The translations under genes and the position numbers were made by a program. 64,000 nt of DNA from Linnemannia hyalina (taxonomy: Eukaryota; Mortierellomycota; Mortierellomycetes; Mortierellales; Mortierellaceae): NCBI GenBank assembly GCA_019671135.1, contig JAHRHY010000003.1, positions 310,001-374,000 of the forward strand, read 5' to 3'. Of this stretch, positions 54,845 through 64,000 are shown piece by piece. The notes beneath the pieces are model-generated. The model was not told the origin of the DNA and made no database searches. It saw only the letters and a program-made list of their open reading frames with translations. Position 1 is the first letter of the stretch. Each line of letters opens with the position of its first letter.

Positions 54845-57653
54845 CTAGCCATTGGCAACACTGCCTTGAGAACCGGGAAACAACGAGTTGCTATCGGGGA
54901 GGCTGTCGCATGACATGCAAAACAAAGAAAAAAATATGGGCGTTAGATCAGAGGAACAAGCGGCAATAGGCTACCGGCAACATAGAAAGTTACGCCATTC
55001 GGCCCTGGGCCATGCCCTGATGCACCACACACACTCGTTTCGCCAAATCGTTCTTCCGTTTTGTCATTCAGTCTTCTTACCTGAGTCGTTGCTTATTCAC
55101 TCGCCAGCCTCCGGAAGACGCCGCCAGACTCTGCATTTGCGCCCTGGCTGTTGCCTGGTCGATAGGCTTCAGCAGTTCGAAACTGCAGAGCAGATCCTCG
55201 TTGACGCTCATCACCGCCCCAAAGTTGTCAAACTCGCCGCAGTAGTTGGGTGCCGAAAAGACAGTGACCAACGTCCGGTCGTTGAAAAACTCGTATCCAT
55301 CCTCGACCACCATGTGTGCCCGGCACACCAGATCAAAGTCGTGTTTGTTCAAAAACTTTTGGATAATGCTTCCTCCAAAGCAGTATGAAACGCCACGCTC
55401 GTTATCCTCCCAGTCCAGCGCCGTCTCTGATGGATCCGACCAGAGCAAATCGTTGAGCAAGCCATAGTCGGGAACGTCTGTTGGTCGTCGAATTGCACGG
55501 ATGTCGGCCATGGTTGAGAGATTGGGAGACAATCCTCCGTGGACACAAAAGATCTTGTTGGCAACAATCGCTGCGATCGGCAGGCAGTTGAACACATCCA
55601 CAAACGCCTTCCACATCTTGATGCTCGCCCGCCGTTTGCATTCGTCGTAGAATCCGTAGACTATGTAAAATATGAAAGACGTTCCACAGAATTGGTTAGC
55701 AAGAATAGAGACCTAACTCTAATCAACAGAGTTATATGAACACAAGGCCGCGAGTGTATATAAATGTTTTTCATGATGTGACGAGTTCCCGAGAAAAGGT
55801 AGAAAGCCTCGAACCAATCTTTGTTATGACCAGTTTTGTTCCCTGTATGACCAACATTCATCTGTTACGCTCCAGATCTAGGATTTGCGTCCAATATGAA
55901 AACGTACTCAAAAGACCCATGTGCGACTGCAGCTGTGTGATCTTGTCCAGTGCCCATGATGATACCAGCTGGTTGACTCCTGGTTAACTGTCGTGCATCA
56001 TTGCTTTCCCTCTACACCGGATAAAATCCAGGCATGCTTACCTTTGGTAACGTTGGCGCACTCGTGGTTGCCACGGAGCAAGAAAAAATTCTCTGGGTAC
56101 TTGATCTTGTAGCAAAACAAGAGCAATATCGTCTCCAGACTCATCCTGCCACGATCAACGTAGTCGCCCAGAAACAAAAAGTTGGCCGAGGGTGGGAATC
56201 CGCACATCTCAAACAAACGCAGCAGATCCGTGTATTGGCCGTGAATGTCGCCGACTATCTTGACGGGAGCGTTGAGCTCGATCAGCGTGGGTTGCGATAG
56301 GAGGACCTCCCGTGCTGCCTGGCAGATGGCTAAGATTTCGCTATTCTTGAGGCAGACGCTCTTTGCGATTTTTCCTGAATATCCAGCATCCAGCAGTCGA
56401 GATATCATGTCGTCAATGTCCATGGATTTTCCACTTTTGTCCGATCCAATGAATGGCAGGCGAGCATTAGGTGACAGCTCAGAGGACTTCTTTTGGCCAG
56501 CAGACAAAGGAGACGAAAGAGGCGGAGTTCCCTTGAGCAAGGATGAGTTGTGCGGTGTGATGACCAGGGGTGCAAGGTTGTGTTTCCTGATCAAAATAGG
56601 GTTGCCTGGTGATGTCACTGCAAAAGGAATGCTCGGTGCTGGATACGAAGATGGTTGCATCGATGACGGCCTCTCCTGGTGCTGTTGTTGCTGTTGTTGT
56701 TGCTGTTGTTGTTGCTGTTGTTGTTGCTGTTGTTGTTGCTGTTGTTGTTGTTGTTGTGAATGCTGTTGTGGTGAGGGTTGCCTCGCCTGGGTATCTCCAT
56801 GGGTGCCATTGCTCTGAGGATGGTTCGTCTGCTGTCCGGTTGTGTTGTTGTTGTGCTTGCTGTTACTATTATTATTGTTATTGTGTTGCTGGTTAGGGGT
56901 GTTTTGATGACTCCCATTGGTCCCCTGAGCAATTGTCTCCATCGAGCGTCGTGGTTGATCTTGCTGTAGAGAGCCCTGTCCATCGGACCCTTGTCCTCCT
57001 CCTCCTCCTCCTGTTGTCTTGGCTGCTGTTTTTCCTGACGGTGGGTTCTGCCCAGGACGACCTCCTGCCGATAACGACGACGAGGTAGCATGGTCTGCAC
57101 TTCCTCCTCCATGCGGGGCGATGTTGTTGTTGGCAGAGGTAGTGGAGCTCCGTTTATCTGTCTTTGAAGCTGCTGCCGATCCTGTTCTGGACTGTTGGTC
57201 ACGCTGTTGTTGCTGTTGCTGTTGCTGGTGAATTGAACCTTGACCGACTGTTGCAGCTGTGGTGGTTTCACTGTTGGTTGTCTTCGAATAGATCGGCTGC
57301 TTGTGTGTTGCCCCCGCGATACTGTTACGGTTATTGTCGTGGTTATGAGGTGTACCACCAGTAGCTGATGTTGTTGTTGCTGCCGTTGTCGTATGAGTTG
57401 GTTGAGCCTGCCAGGAGCTACGGTTGACGTCTTGTGAGGATCGAGTTGGATAATTGGTTCCCTTTTTGTCCTTTAGACCGTTACTGCCGTTACCGCCGTT
57501 GCTGTGTTGTTGCTGTTGTTGTTTGCCATTGGTATTAGTGCTGTTGGTATTAGTATTAGTGGTGGTGGTTATTGGGGTGGTTGGTTTGGCGTCCAGGAGG
57601 GTCGAGTTGCGATTTGCTTTTGCGCTGGGCTTTTTTGAAATCTGGTTGCCCAT
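54845..57653 (-). CDS. PPZ1: Ppz-type Ser/Thr protein phosphatase (PP1-like catalytic domain with long N-terminus)
   Basis: Three exons in the preferred model: 57653-56042, 55660-55081 and 54902-54845, 749 residues. The start MGNQISKK is an N-myristoylation site, a Ppz hallmark. About 400 disordered residues follow, rich in Thr/Asn/Gln, with 25 consecutive Gln at 56756-56682. The PP1-like domain carries [23 protein letters not shown] and [11 protein letters not shown], with [20 protein letters not shown]. Ppz phosphatases regulate cation homeostasis (Trk K+ transport, Na+ tolerance) and are inhibited by Hal3-type proteins. The end is ambiguous. Exon 2 runs ...KQRLR then TAA (55079-55077), but that stop overlaps a perfect donor (CTCAG/GTAAGA). 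Splicing to GACAG/54902 continues in phase for 19 codons and ends at TAG. Both ends may be used. Confidence 0.9.
56682..56756 (-). repeat. CAA/CAG repeat coding for 25 consecutive Gln in PPZ1
   Basis: An uninterrupted in-frame mix of CAA and CAG codons on the minus strand. It is the longest homopolymeric amino-acid tract in the window and likely to vary in length. Confidence 0.85.
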
Positions 57654-58198
57654 GGCGGGTAAATGGGGAGGTATGAGGAATGGCGCTGTTGTATAGAGCT
57701 GTCTGTGTTATTGTGATTTGTGGTGGTGGAAAGGAGACAGAGAAGGGTAGGGTGAGAGGAGTACAAAGGAAGTAAGAAGAAGGGTGCAGAGAGAGAAAGT
57801 GAGAGTGAGAGAAAGAAAGAAGGGTGCAGCGAAGAGGGGAAAGGGGGAAAGAGAGAAAGAGAAAAATGTGCCAGGCAGACATTCAATTCGTCAAAAGAAA
57901 GAAGGGCAAGACAAAACGATGACCGAATCGATTTCTTGCTGACCACACACATTGTACTCGCTTGACACTCTAGGACGCAAAGAGAGAAAGAGAAAACCAC
58001 TCACTCGATGCACATGCATGTCATACCCCTAGCTGTCCTTTGCCATTGTTCTTCTTTGCTGTCCTCATCCATCTATTGTCTTCTTGTACTTTATTTCGAT
58101 CCGGTCAAGTACTCTCGCTCGCTCATCACATTCCCGCCTCGCTGTATATCCAATTGCTCTTTCTCTCTCTTTCTCTCTCTCTCTCTTTCTCTTTCTCT

Positions 58199-58259
<61 letters not shown>

Positions 58260-60199
58260 TCTTCTTGTCTTTCTATGCTCCCTTCCCTCTTCTCCCTCTT
58301 CTTTTCTTACCCTCTCTACCCAGTTTTGCTCAAAGGGCTCAACTGTTGTTGATGTTATTTCACGAATTTCGCTCACTTTTTCTTTGCTATTTATCCATTT
58401 ACCATTCTCGTTCTTCTCTTTTCACTATGCAGATCGAATATCAGCGCATTCTTTTCAAAATGAACTGCAAGAGTGGCATGATCCTCTTCTTTGTCATGCC
58501 AAGCTGTCTATCCTACTCTCAGGCGATACAAAAGTATGCGTTTCGCCGTTAAGGTACAACATACCTCTGAAGAGCATTTATTCGACCTGATAGAAAGCAG
58601 TGAACACCACATAATAGGGGATGAAAACAATGTAAAGCTGTCGTCCCCCTCGTTTGCTTTCGTCTTGAAAAAAAAAGATAGGGGTTTGTTGAGTGCCAGC
58701 AAATAAAGCAAATAACAGCAAAACACAAACAAAAGAGAAATGAAAGCTGGTATTCATTCAGTGCCCTGTATTCATTCATATCCGGCGGGTGATCACTCTT
58801 CACTTTTCAAAATGAACGCATGGTCAAGTGATGGAATTCATGGAATGTAGAACGTCGTTCAACGAACTACTCTTTCTTCTTCCTCCGTCTCTCCTTCCTT
58901 TCCTCTCGCCTTCCTTTCCTCTCTCCTTCCGTCGCATAAGAATGAGCTTATCCCTCTCGACAACAACAGCCATCTCGTTGTCTTCAGAAAATAAACAAAT
59001 GTGGCATGCATGACATGCAAGGCAAGGCAAGGAAGGAAAGTAGAGCAATCTCTTTGGGAGTTTCTTACTTTTTTTTTTCATCTCCGTGATAGTATGCAGA
59101 AAACAAGCTCTCAACTTTCGATGCCGGGTGTTCTCTTTTTGTGTTTCTTGTCTGCATGTTTGTGTCCACGTCAAAGAAAGCAATTATCCCATTCGGTTGG
59201 GCACCTTTTTCTTCTTGCCCCTTCCTTCCCCCCCCTCCTCTTCCATTTTTTGTTACCTGCTTCTTGTGTTGCCATCATGTTCATGTTTTGTTTTTCTCAC
59301 AGGACAAAGAGAAAAAAGCGAGATGACAAGCTCGGACCGACATTCATTTTTTTGCTTCTTTCTGTGCGACCAACTCACGCCGAACGAACCACAAATGAAC
59401 GCACCTCCTGCATCTGAGATAGCGTTAGAATAGAAAAGCAATAGGCTCCGACCTACAATGATACCAACGATGATGTGTGTTTTTTTTAGCTTCCTTCTAT
59501 GCTAAATGAACACTAGCGTTAAACTCACTTGAACAATGAACGTCATTCCGATCTTCATTCTACATAACGAGCTCTTACTTGCATGCATATGGCGTCAACG
59601 TCGACTCATCAAGAGAGCTCGTCTTTGTCGAAGCAGACACCAATTCTACCATAAATGATGACTCGATGTGGTTCCCCTGCCCCTGACACACCATACCTAC
59701 CCTACACCTGAATACTTTCCTTCCCCACCCTCCTTCTTCAAGAAAGGAGAGTGGTTGAATATCTCCGACATCATTTGTATCCTTTTACTCCCGCGCTTTT
59801 TTTTTTTTTTTTTTTTTTGTTTGTCCCATTTCCGCTCAGGAGTCGTCGCGCGCCGTCCTCATGATCTTCCCCTCGTGCGCAGGACTCAGGACAACGACTC
59901 GCCATTTGATTTATTTCTCCGCTTGGGATAACCGTGAAACAATTTTCAGCTTTGTCGTTTCTCCTCAGACGATACTCAGACGACTGATCATGGAGTTCGG
60001 ACCATCGTTCATACAATAGTGACACATAAAGGTATCAATTAAAAGGTATGTTCATTAGGAATAACTTATTCTACTGGGGTTCGGTTCAAAAATGTGTTGC
60101 GAAATGCGGAAATTCGGTTCCTGGAAAAAAAGAAAAGAAAAAAAAGTCGATCCGCGAAACGAACTTCTCTCCATCTACCCAACCATCGATAGCAGCACT
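57654..60199. other. Long gene-free region between PPZ1 and the Frizzled-like gene
   Basis: About 2.5 kb without a supported gene. The left ~300 bases are GA-rich, a pyrimidine-rich leader for minus-strand PPZ1. A long CT then CA microsatellite lies at 58157-58259. Runs of T occur at 59797-59818. A stretch near 58430-58560 has an acceptor-like TATGCAG and a modest open frame, but no exon partner or family was found. Confidence 0.4.
58157..58259. repeat. CT/CA compound microsatellite
   Basis: About 80 bases of CT with occasional TTT interruptions pass directly into about 20 bases of CA. Frames of Ser-Leu and His-Thr repeats across it are artefacts. Confidence 0.9.
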
Positions 60200-63100
60200 C
60201 TAGATGACGAAGAACTGGTCCTGCTCCTGCTTTTGACGTCTCTTTCCAGAGCAAAGGTATCCGATCGACGAGAACCAATCGCTCCACTCCCGAACAAGAG
60301 CCATCTTGAAGAACACAATAAAGATCATCGTGCCAATCGCCGAGACCAAGAACTCGGCCGCAATCATCAATCCATACGGTGGCAAATAAGGGGTCAACTC
60401 GTCCGCACAGGCATCATGTCCCTTTCCTTGGCCAAGACATGTTGCAAAGCTCAATACATGAGGGGCAAGGTCAGTGGGTTTGATCTTGCTCAGCTGCAAG
60501 AAATAGAACAACCAGTAGAACGTCACACAGAGCATCGCACAGATGGCCATCAGAGCCGCACGCCATTGGATCCTGATCGCCATCATGACATGGCGACGGT
60601 GAGAGATCACGGCAGCCGCACTGGCTGACAAGGTCGAGCGCGACATGGTCTCGGAATCAGCGCTAGCCTGGGCAGAGATCCTGGCGATATGGAAGAACGT
60701 AGCAATATGAACCAGGAAAGCGGGGAAGATCATCGCGGCCATGGGGTAAAAGAAGATAGTCGACGACTTTTCCTGAGAAATCAAGCAAAGCGTCGCAAAC
60801 TCCCAGCGGACCTGGCCAGTTCCCAGAGCGACAGCGGTGATGGTGGTGGCGAAACCCCAGCAGATGGTGTGCAAGAGCCAGTACTTCTTGGCGAGCCATG
60901 CCGAGTTCCAGACAGTGTGCAAATGCAAGTTGACAATCAAAGCCGAGCACCATGCGCAAGTCGAAACTGACGCAAAAATCAATATCGCACCTATATCATA
61001 CACAATGAAATGTAAACAGTTAGATGTTATGCTCGATACAAACCTGAGTAGCAATGCGCTTTATGGCGTAGGCATGAAATGAAAAGAAATATTAAGTACC
61101 TTGAATGGCGCACTTGAGGTTGTTTTGCTGGGTGCTTGGAGTGTACTCGTCAACGCACTGCATGGCATTGGTGTCGATCAAGGGGAAGATGACGACGACC
61201 GAGAACAGGAACACGCAGATGGAAAAGAACAAAATCAAGGCACTGGGATGGGAGCGCTTGTCGGGCAGGCAGAAGTACGAGACCATCAGGATGAAGGAAA
61301 AGACCATTGAGACGGCGCGCATGATGTTGGTCATCCTGAATCCCTTGTCTAATGCTCCTTCGCGGTAGAGGTGATACTGAGCCGGGCAAGGAACACAGCA
61401 ATCGGCGTTACAGGATGAAGAGGGTGCCATGCCGGGCTTGACAGGGATGAATGGAGGAGGGCACTGAAATCCAGTTGCAGGCGATGTAGAGTTGGAGGCG
61501 CCCAGGGGCTGGACGACGTTACATCTGTTATCGGGTTGGAACAAGATACCATTTGGATGGACCGTCTGGAGTGTAGATTGGATGGCGCCATCACAGTTGG
61601 GAATCAACCCAGATTTACCAGCCAGCTGGAGAATCGACCCACAATTCGTCACCATGGTCTGACAAATCGACTTGCAAGCAAATAGAACATCTGCCTCTCC
61701 AGCTATTCAGGGCACGACAGAAGTAGGATAAGTACTTGCAAGATATTGATCCATGCTGTTACATGTATATAAAAATGGCCATTTTTTCCTTACGTCCTTT
61801 AGCGACAACTCTTGGGAAGGAAGCGGAGCAGACGTATTCGATGAATGGCACGCTGCAGGAGGGAGGGATCTGGGAGATGACATCTGCACTTAATCCAGCT
61901 TGAACGAGTCCTCCCTCGATCATAGCAATGGTGACATTTGGAGGCACCCAGACCTCGTAGTTGATGTAGTTCGAGCAGAGAGAACCGGTGTAATTGACAG
62001 CTATTGTTGGAAGAGAAGGAAAAAGAGATAAGCAATTTTAGTACACATGATGAGCGTTTTTTTTTTTTTTAATTTTTCTGGGTCTTGACAATGGAGACGT
62101 CTAAAGCGTGGGAGAAGAGAGTAACAGGAAAGGGCTTCTGGCCCTGTTTCTGCTTCGTGCACTCTAATTCCAAATCACCCCCAAAACCTTCTCTCTCCGA
62201 CATGGATGGGGTACATGAAGGTAAACTACTGTAGTCGGTGTAGGGAAAGAGACGTGGAGCCATCGAGGGCTCTATTCTATCGGGAAATAGAGAGCCAACA
62301 ATTATACATTTTTTTTGTATATGACAACCCCAACAAGAACGTAGATTGCTTGATTGGGGTCAACAGGGAAGGAAGATGTAGATGTAAACGTCCATGTCAA
62401 GAGACGGACAAAGACACGAGCGACAAACAGGGTAGTGTGTGCCTTCATTTCATTGAACGTCCACATTGCTCTTGTTTTGTTTTCCTCAAACGTGCGTGGT
62501 TGTGTGATTACGATCTAGCCCCTTGGAGTCCCCCTTCCTTCCATAGCACTCGAACACAAATAAGCGACCCCGGCGTACACATAGACATCACAGAGCCTTT
62601 GATCTTTTTCTCTTCTTTGATTTCTTGTTAGTCGGGTCTTGTCGTTTGTTTTGATGTTGTTATTGTTTTGGTGTGCGGTATCGTGTTTTCGTTGGTAAGC
62701 AATGGGGCATGAAAATACAAGGCAGGGCCGGCAGATGTAAACAACATCCACAACACCACCTTCTCAGTCTTCGGTTTTCAGGGTTGATTTGGTCGTGATT
62801 TGTTGTTTGTTGTTGTGGGTGAGTGAAGGATGAGAAAGATTAGTGAGCACCAATACAACCACCATGGTGTTACTTGGGTTGCTGCATCCAGTGTATGTCA
62901 CCATCCTCAAGAATTAAAAAACCCCACCATCTCAATAAAAACAACAACCGCACATGCTAGCGCCCGTTATTGCCACCTTAAGCTGCATTGGAGGCCGGAG
63001 GAGTGACAAAGTGTTGGTGTTGATTGAAGGCAGTGTGTCGGCTACATTGAAGGGAGTGGCACTTCTGGTATTTGGTCGGTTCGACTTCTGTATTCCCCAG

Positions 63101-63465
63101 TTTCCCCCTCCTGCTCAGAACAACGCGGATCAAACGTTGGAGAAAGTGCACACCCGTAGGAGAGTGAGAGAAAAAAAAAACGACAGACAGGCGAAGTGAA
63201 ACCAAAAAAAAACAGAGGGGAGCCGAGGTCTGAAGGTGTAGATAATAAATGTTCCTGCGCCAACTTAAGGCCACAGTGGAGAGAGAAGGTTTTGATTGTT
63301 TTGCATCTCTTGTTTGGATTGTCGAGAGATTGGAGGAGGAGAGCGGGTGAGTTTTAGGGGGAGTGAATATAACTGCTTGTTACCTGAACCGACGGCTTCG
63401 GCTGTTGACAGCAGGCCGATGGCCAAGGTCGCTAGAGCGGAGACCTTTGTAAAGAATCGTGTCAT
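60200..63465 (-). CDS. Frizzled/Smoothened-like seven-transmembrane receptor
   Basis: Five exons would be unusual; I find four: 63465-63384, 62000-61794, 61702-61100 and 60990-60200, encoding 560 residues. Exon 1 supplies a signal peptide (ALATLAIGLLSTAEA). The extracellular part (~25-230) is Cys-rich (GSLCSNYINYEVWVPP, SCSVPFIEYVC, ACKSICQTMVTNCG, RCNVV, CCVPCPAQYHLY), like the Frizzled CRD of Dictyostelium and fungal Fsl proteins. Seven hydrophobic helices follow, with FRMTNIMRAVSMVFSFILM, a CAWCSALIVNLHLHTVW helix-3 segment and HRRHVMMAIRIQWRAALMAICAML. The tail is short and basic. Animal Frizzled bind Wnts, which fungi lack, so the ligand is unknown; G-protein coupling is possible. Intron 1 is 1383 nt, ten times the local norm, but the phase (G/CT) and the signal-peptide logic fit. 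A different first exon cannot be excluded. Confidence 0.8.
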
Positions 63466-64000
63466 TGTTTTAGTGAGAGGGAAGAGAGAAGGTATATATG
63501 TGTAGGCGGGAGAAGGATGGTAAAAGCAAGTGAGAAGGGAGGAAGGAGAGTCGAGTGAGAGGGAGAGAAAAAAATACAAAGAGGAAAAAGAGTGGGTTTC
63601 GTGAAAGAGAGTGTGGAGGGAATGGACACCGCTGTTCCGGTGGGGAAGGGAAGGGAATGAGATGGAGAAGAGGGAAGGGGCGATGGAGGGTGAGAGATTC
63701 AACAGGGGAGGAAAGAAGAATAAAGAAAAAGAAGAAGAACAAGAAGAAGAAGAAGAAGAAGAACAAGAGAAGAAAAGAAAGATGGAAGGGCAAGGAGAAA
63801 CGAATGATAATAAGGGGTGCACTGTGGCCATGGACTTTCATCCAATGAATGAGGACAGGGGGACAGGGGAGTCCAATCGAAGGCTACAGGGCTAGGTGAC
63901 TCTGTGCACTCTGTTTGTGCACAAGCTTTGTCTTGTTCTCTTGTCGACAGGCACACCATGCTCTTCTGCATCCTGCGCCCTCGTTCTCTCTCATTTTATC
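63466..64000. promoter_or_regulatory. Upstream region of the Frizzled-like gene
   Basis: The region is purine-rich on the plus strand (pyrimidine-rich on the gene's strand), with an AT-rich ATATATA about 30 bases upstream of the ATG (63493-63500) and a GAA-type run at 63717-63778. No further gene was recognised before the window edge. Confidence 0.4.
63717..63778. repeat. GAA/GAAG purine repeat
   Basis: About 60 bases of AAGAAG units with a few C interruptions. Translated frames give Lys-Glu or Phe/Leu runs and are artefacts. Confidence 0.85.

Noticed and set aside
56245..56896. Plus-strand frame with ~40 consecutive Cys residues
   Set aside because: It is the antisense of the CAA/CAG polyglutamine tract in PPZ1.
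58008..58590. Ser-Leu and His-Thr repeat frames of 114-170 residues
   Set aside because: They translate the CT/CA microsatellite in three frames.
62206..62631. 141-residue plus-strand frame within the Frizzled-like intron
   Set aside because: Cysteine content looked tempting but there is no start context, conserved motif or splice structure.
1..64000. A novel multi-gene defence, secondary-metabolite or selfish-element system
   Set aside because: Genes are mostly single-copy housekeeping families in mixed orientation, with no polyketide or peptide synthetase, transposase, integrase, terminal repeats or CRISPR-like arrays visible.

Overview
This window is nuclear DNA from a filamentous fungus, most likely an early-diverging lineage such as Mortierellomycota or Mucoromycota; that placement is inferred. 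The genes are split by short introns (mostly about 60-180 nt, GT-AG with CTAAC-like branch sites and a few GC-AG). Gene starts are preceded by long pyrimidine-rich leaders, and several proteins carry Gln/Asn/Ser tracts. The gene set includes families lost from budding yeast but kept in basal fungi: an APC7 subunit, a CLEC16A homologue and a Frizzled-like receptor. No rRNA, tRNA, CRISPR array, transposon or phage element was recognised.

Layout, left to right. 1-2329 (-): 3'-truncated gene for a proline/serine-rich protein that enters a WD40-like region typical of fungal inositol-polyphosphate 5-phosphatases. 3202-6987 (+): Cdc4-type F-box/WD40 protein. 7214-13273 (-): CLEC16A homologue. 14185-17241 (+): Ubp8/USP22 SAGA deubiquitinase. 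17729-18575 (-): mitochondrial ribosomal protein uS13m. 18877-19250 (+): MoaD/MOCS2A. 19760-20615: decayed Old Yellow Enzyme copy. 21189-22584 (+): intact Old Yellow Enzyme. 23004-24454 (-): Rpt3. 25256-26024 (+): Atg12. 26157-27079 (-): Imp2. 27232-31050 (-): APC7. 31267-32210 (+): Efg1-like. 32349-32825 (-): hemerythrin-like. 35420-39728 (+): Kch1-like membrane protein. 40433-42182 (+): shortened type-B esterase. 42778-43404 (+): four-helix membrane protein. 44231-48803 (+): Pho81/NUC-2-like SPX-ankyrin-GDPD protein. 48942-51027 (-): complete type-B carboxylesterase. 51345-52138 (-): candidate small spliced transcript. 52296-54116 (-): C2-domain protein. 54845-57653 (-): Ppz-type phosphatase. 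60200-63465 (-): Frizzled-like receptor.

Most genes are housekeeping genes arranged in divergent or convergent pairs, not in a pathway cluster. One loose theme is ubiquitin and ubiquitin-like biology between 3 and 31 kb: Cdc4, Ubp8, MoaD, Rpt3, Atg12 and APC7. This may be chance. The clearest evolutionary signals are the broken Old Yellow Enzyme copy beside its intact relative and the esterase-like gene that seems to have lost two members of its catalytic triad. I see no convincing new multi-gene system. The least explained items are the small spliced transcript at 51.3-52.1 kb, the C2 protein and the very long tail on the Kch1-like protein.

Exon models were built by hand from splice-site consensus, reading-frame phase and remembered family alignments. 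In each multi-exon model the exon lengths sum to a whole number of codons.
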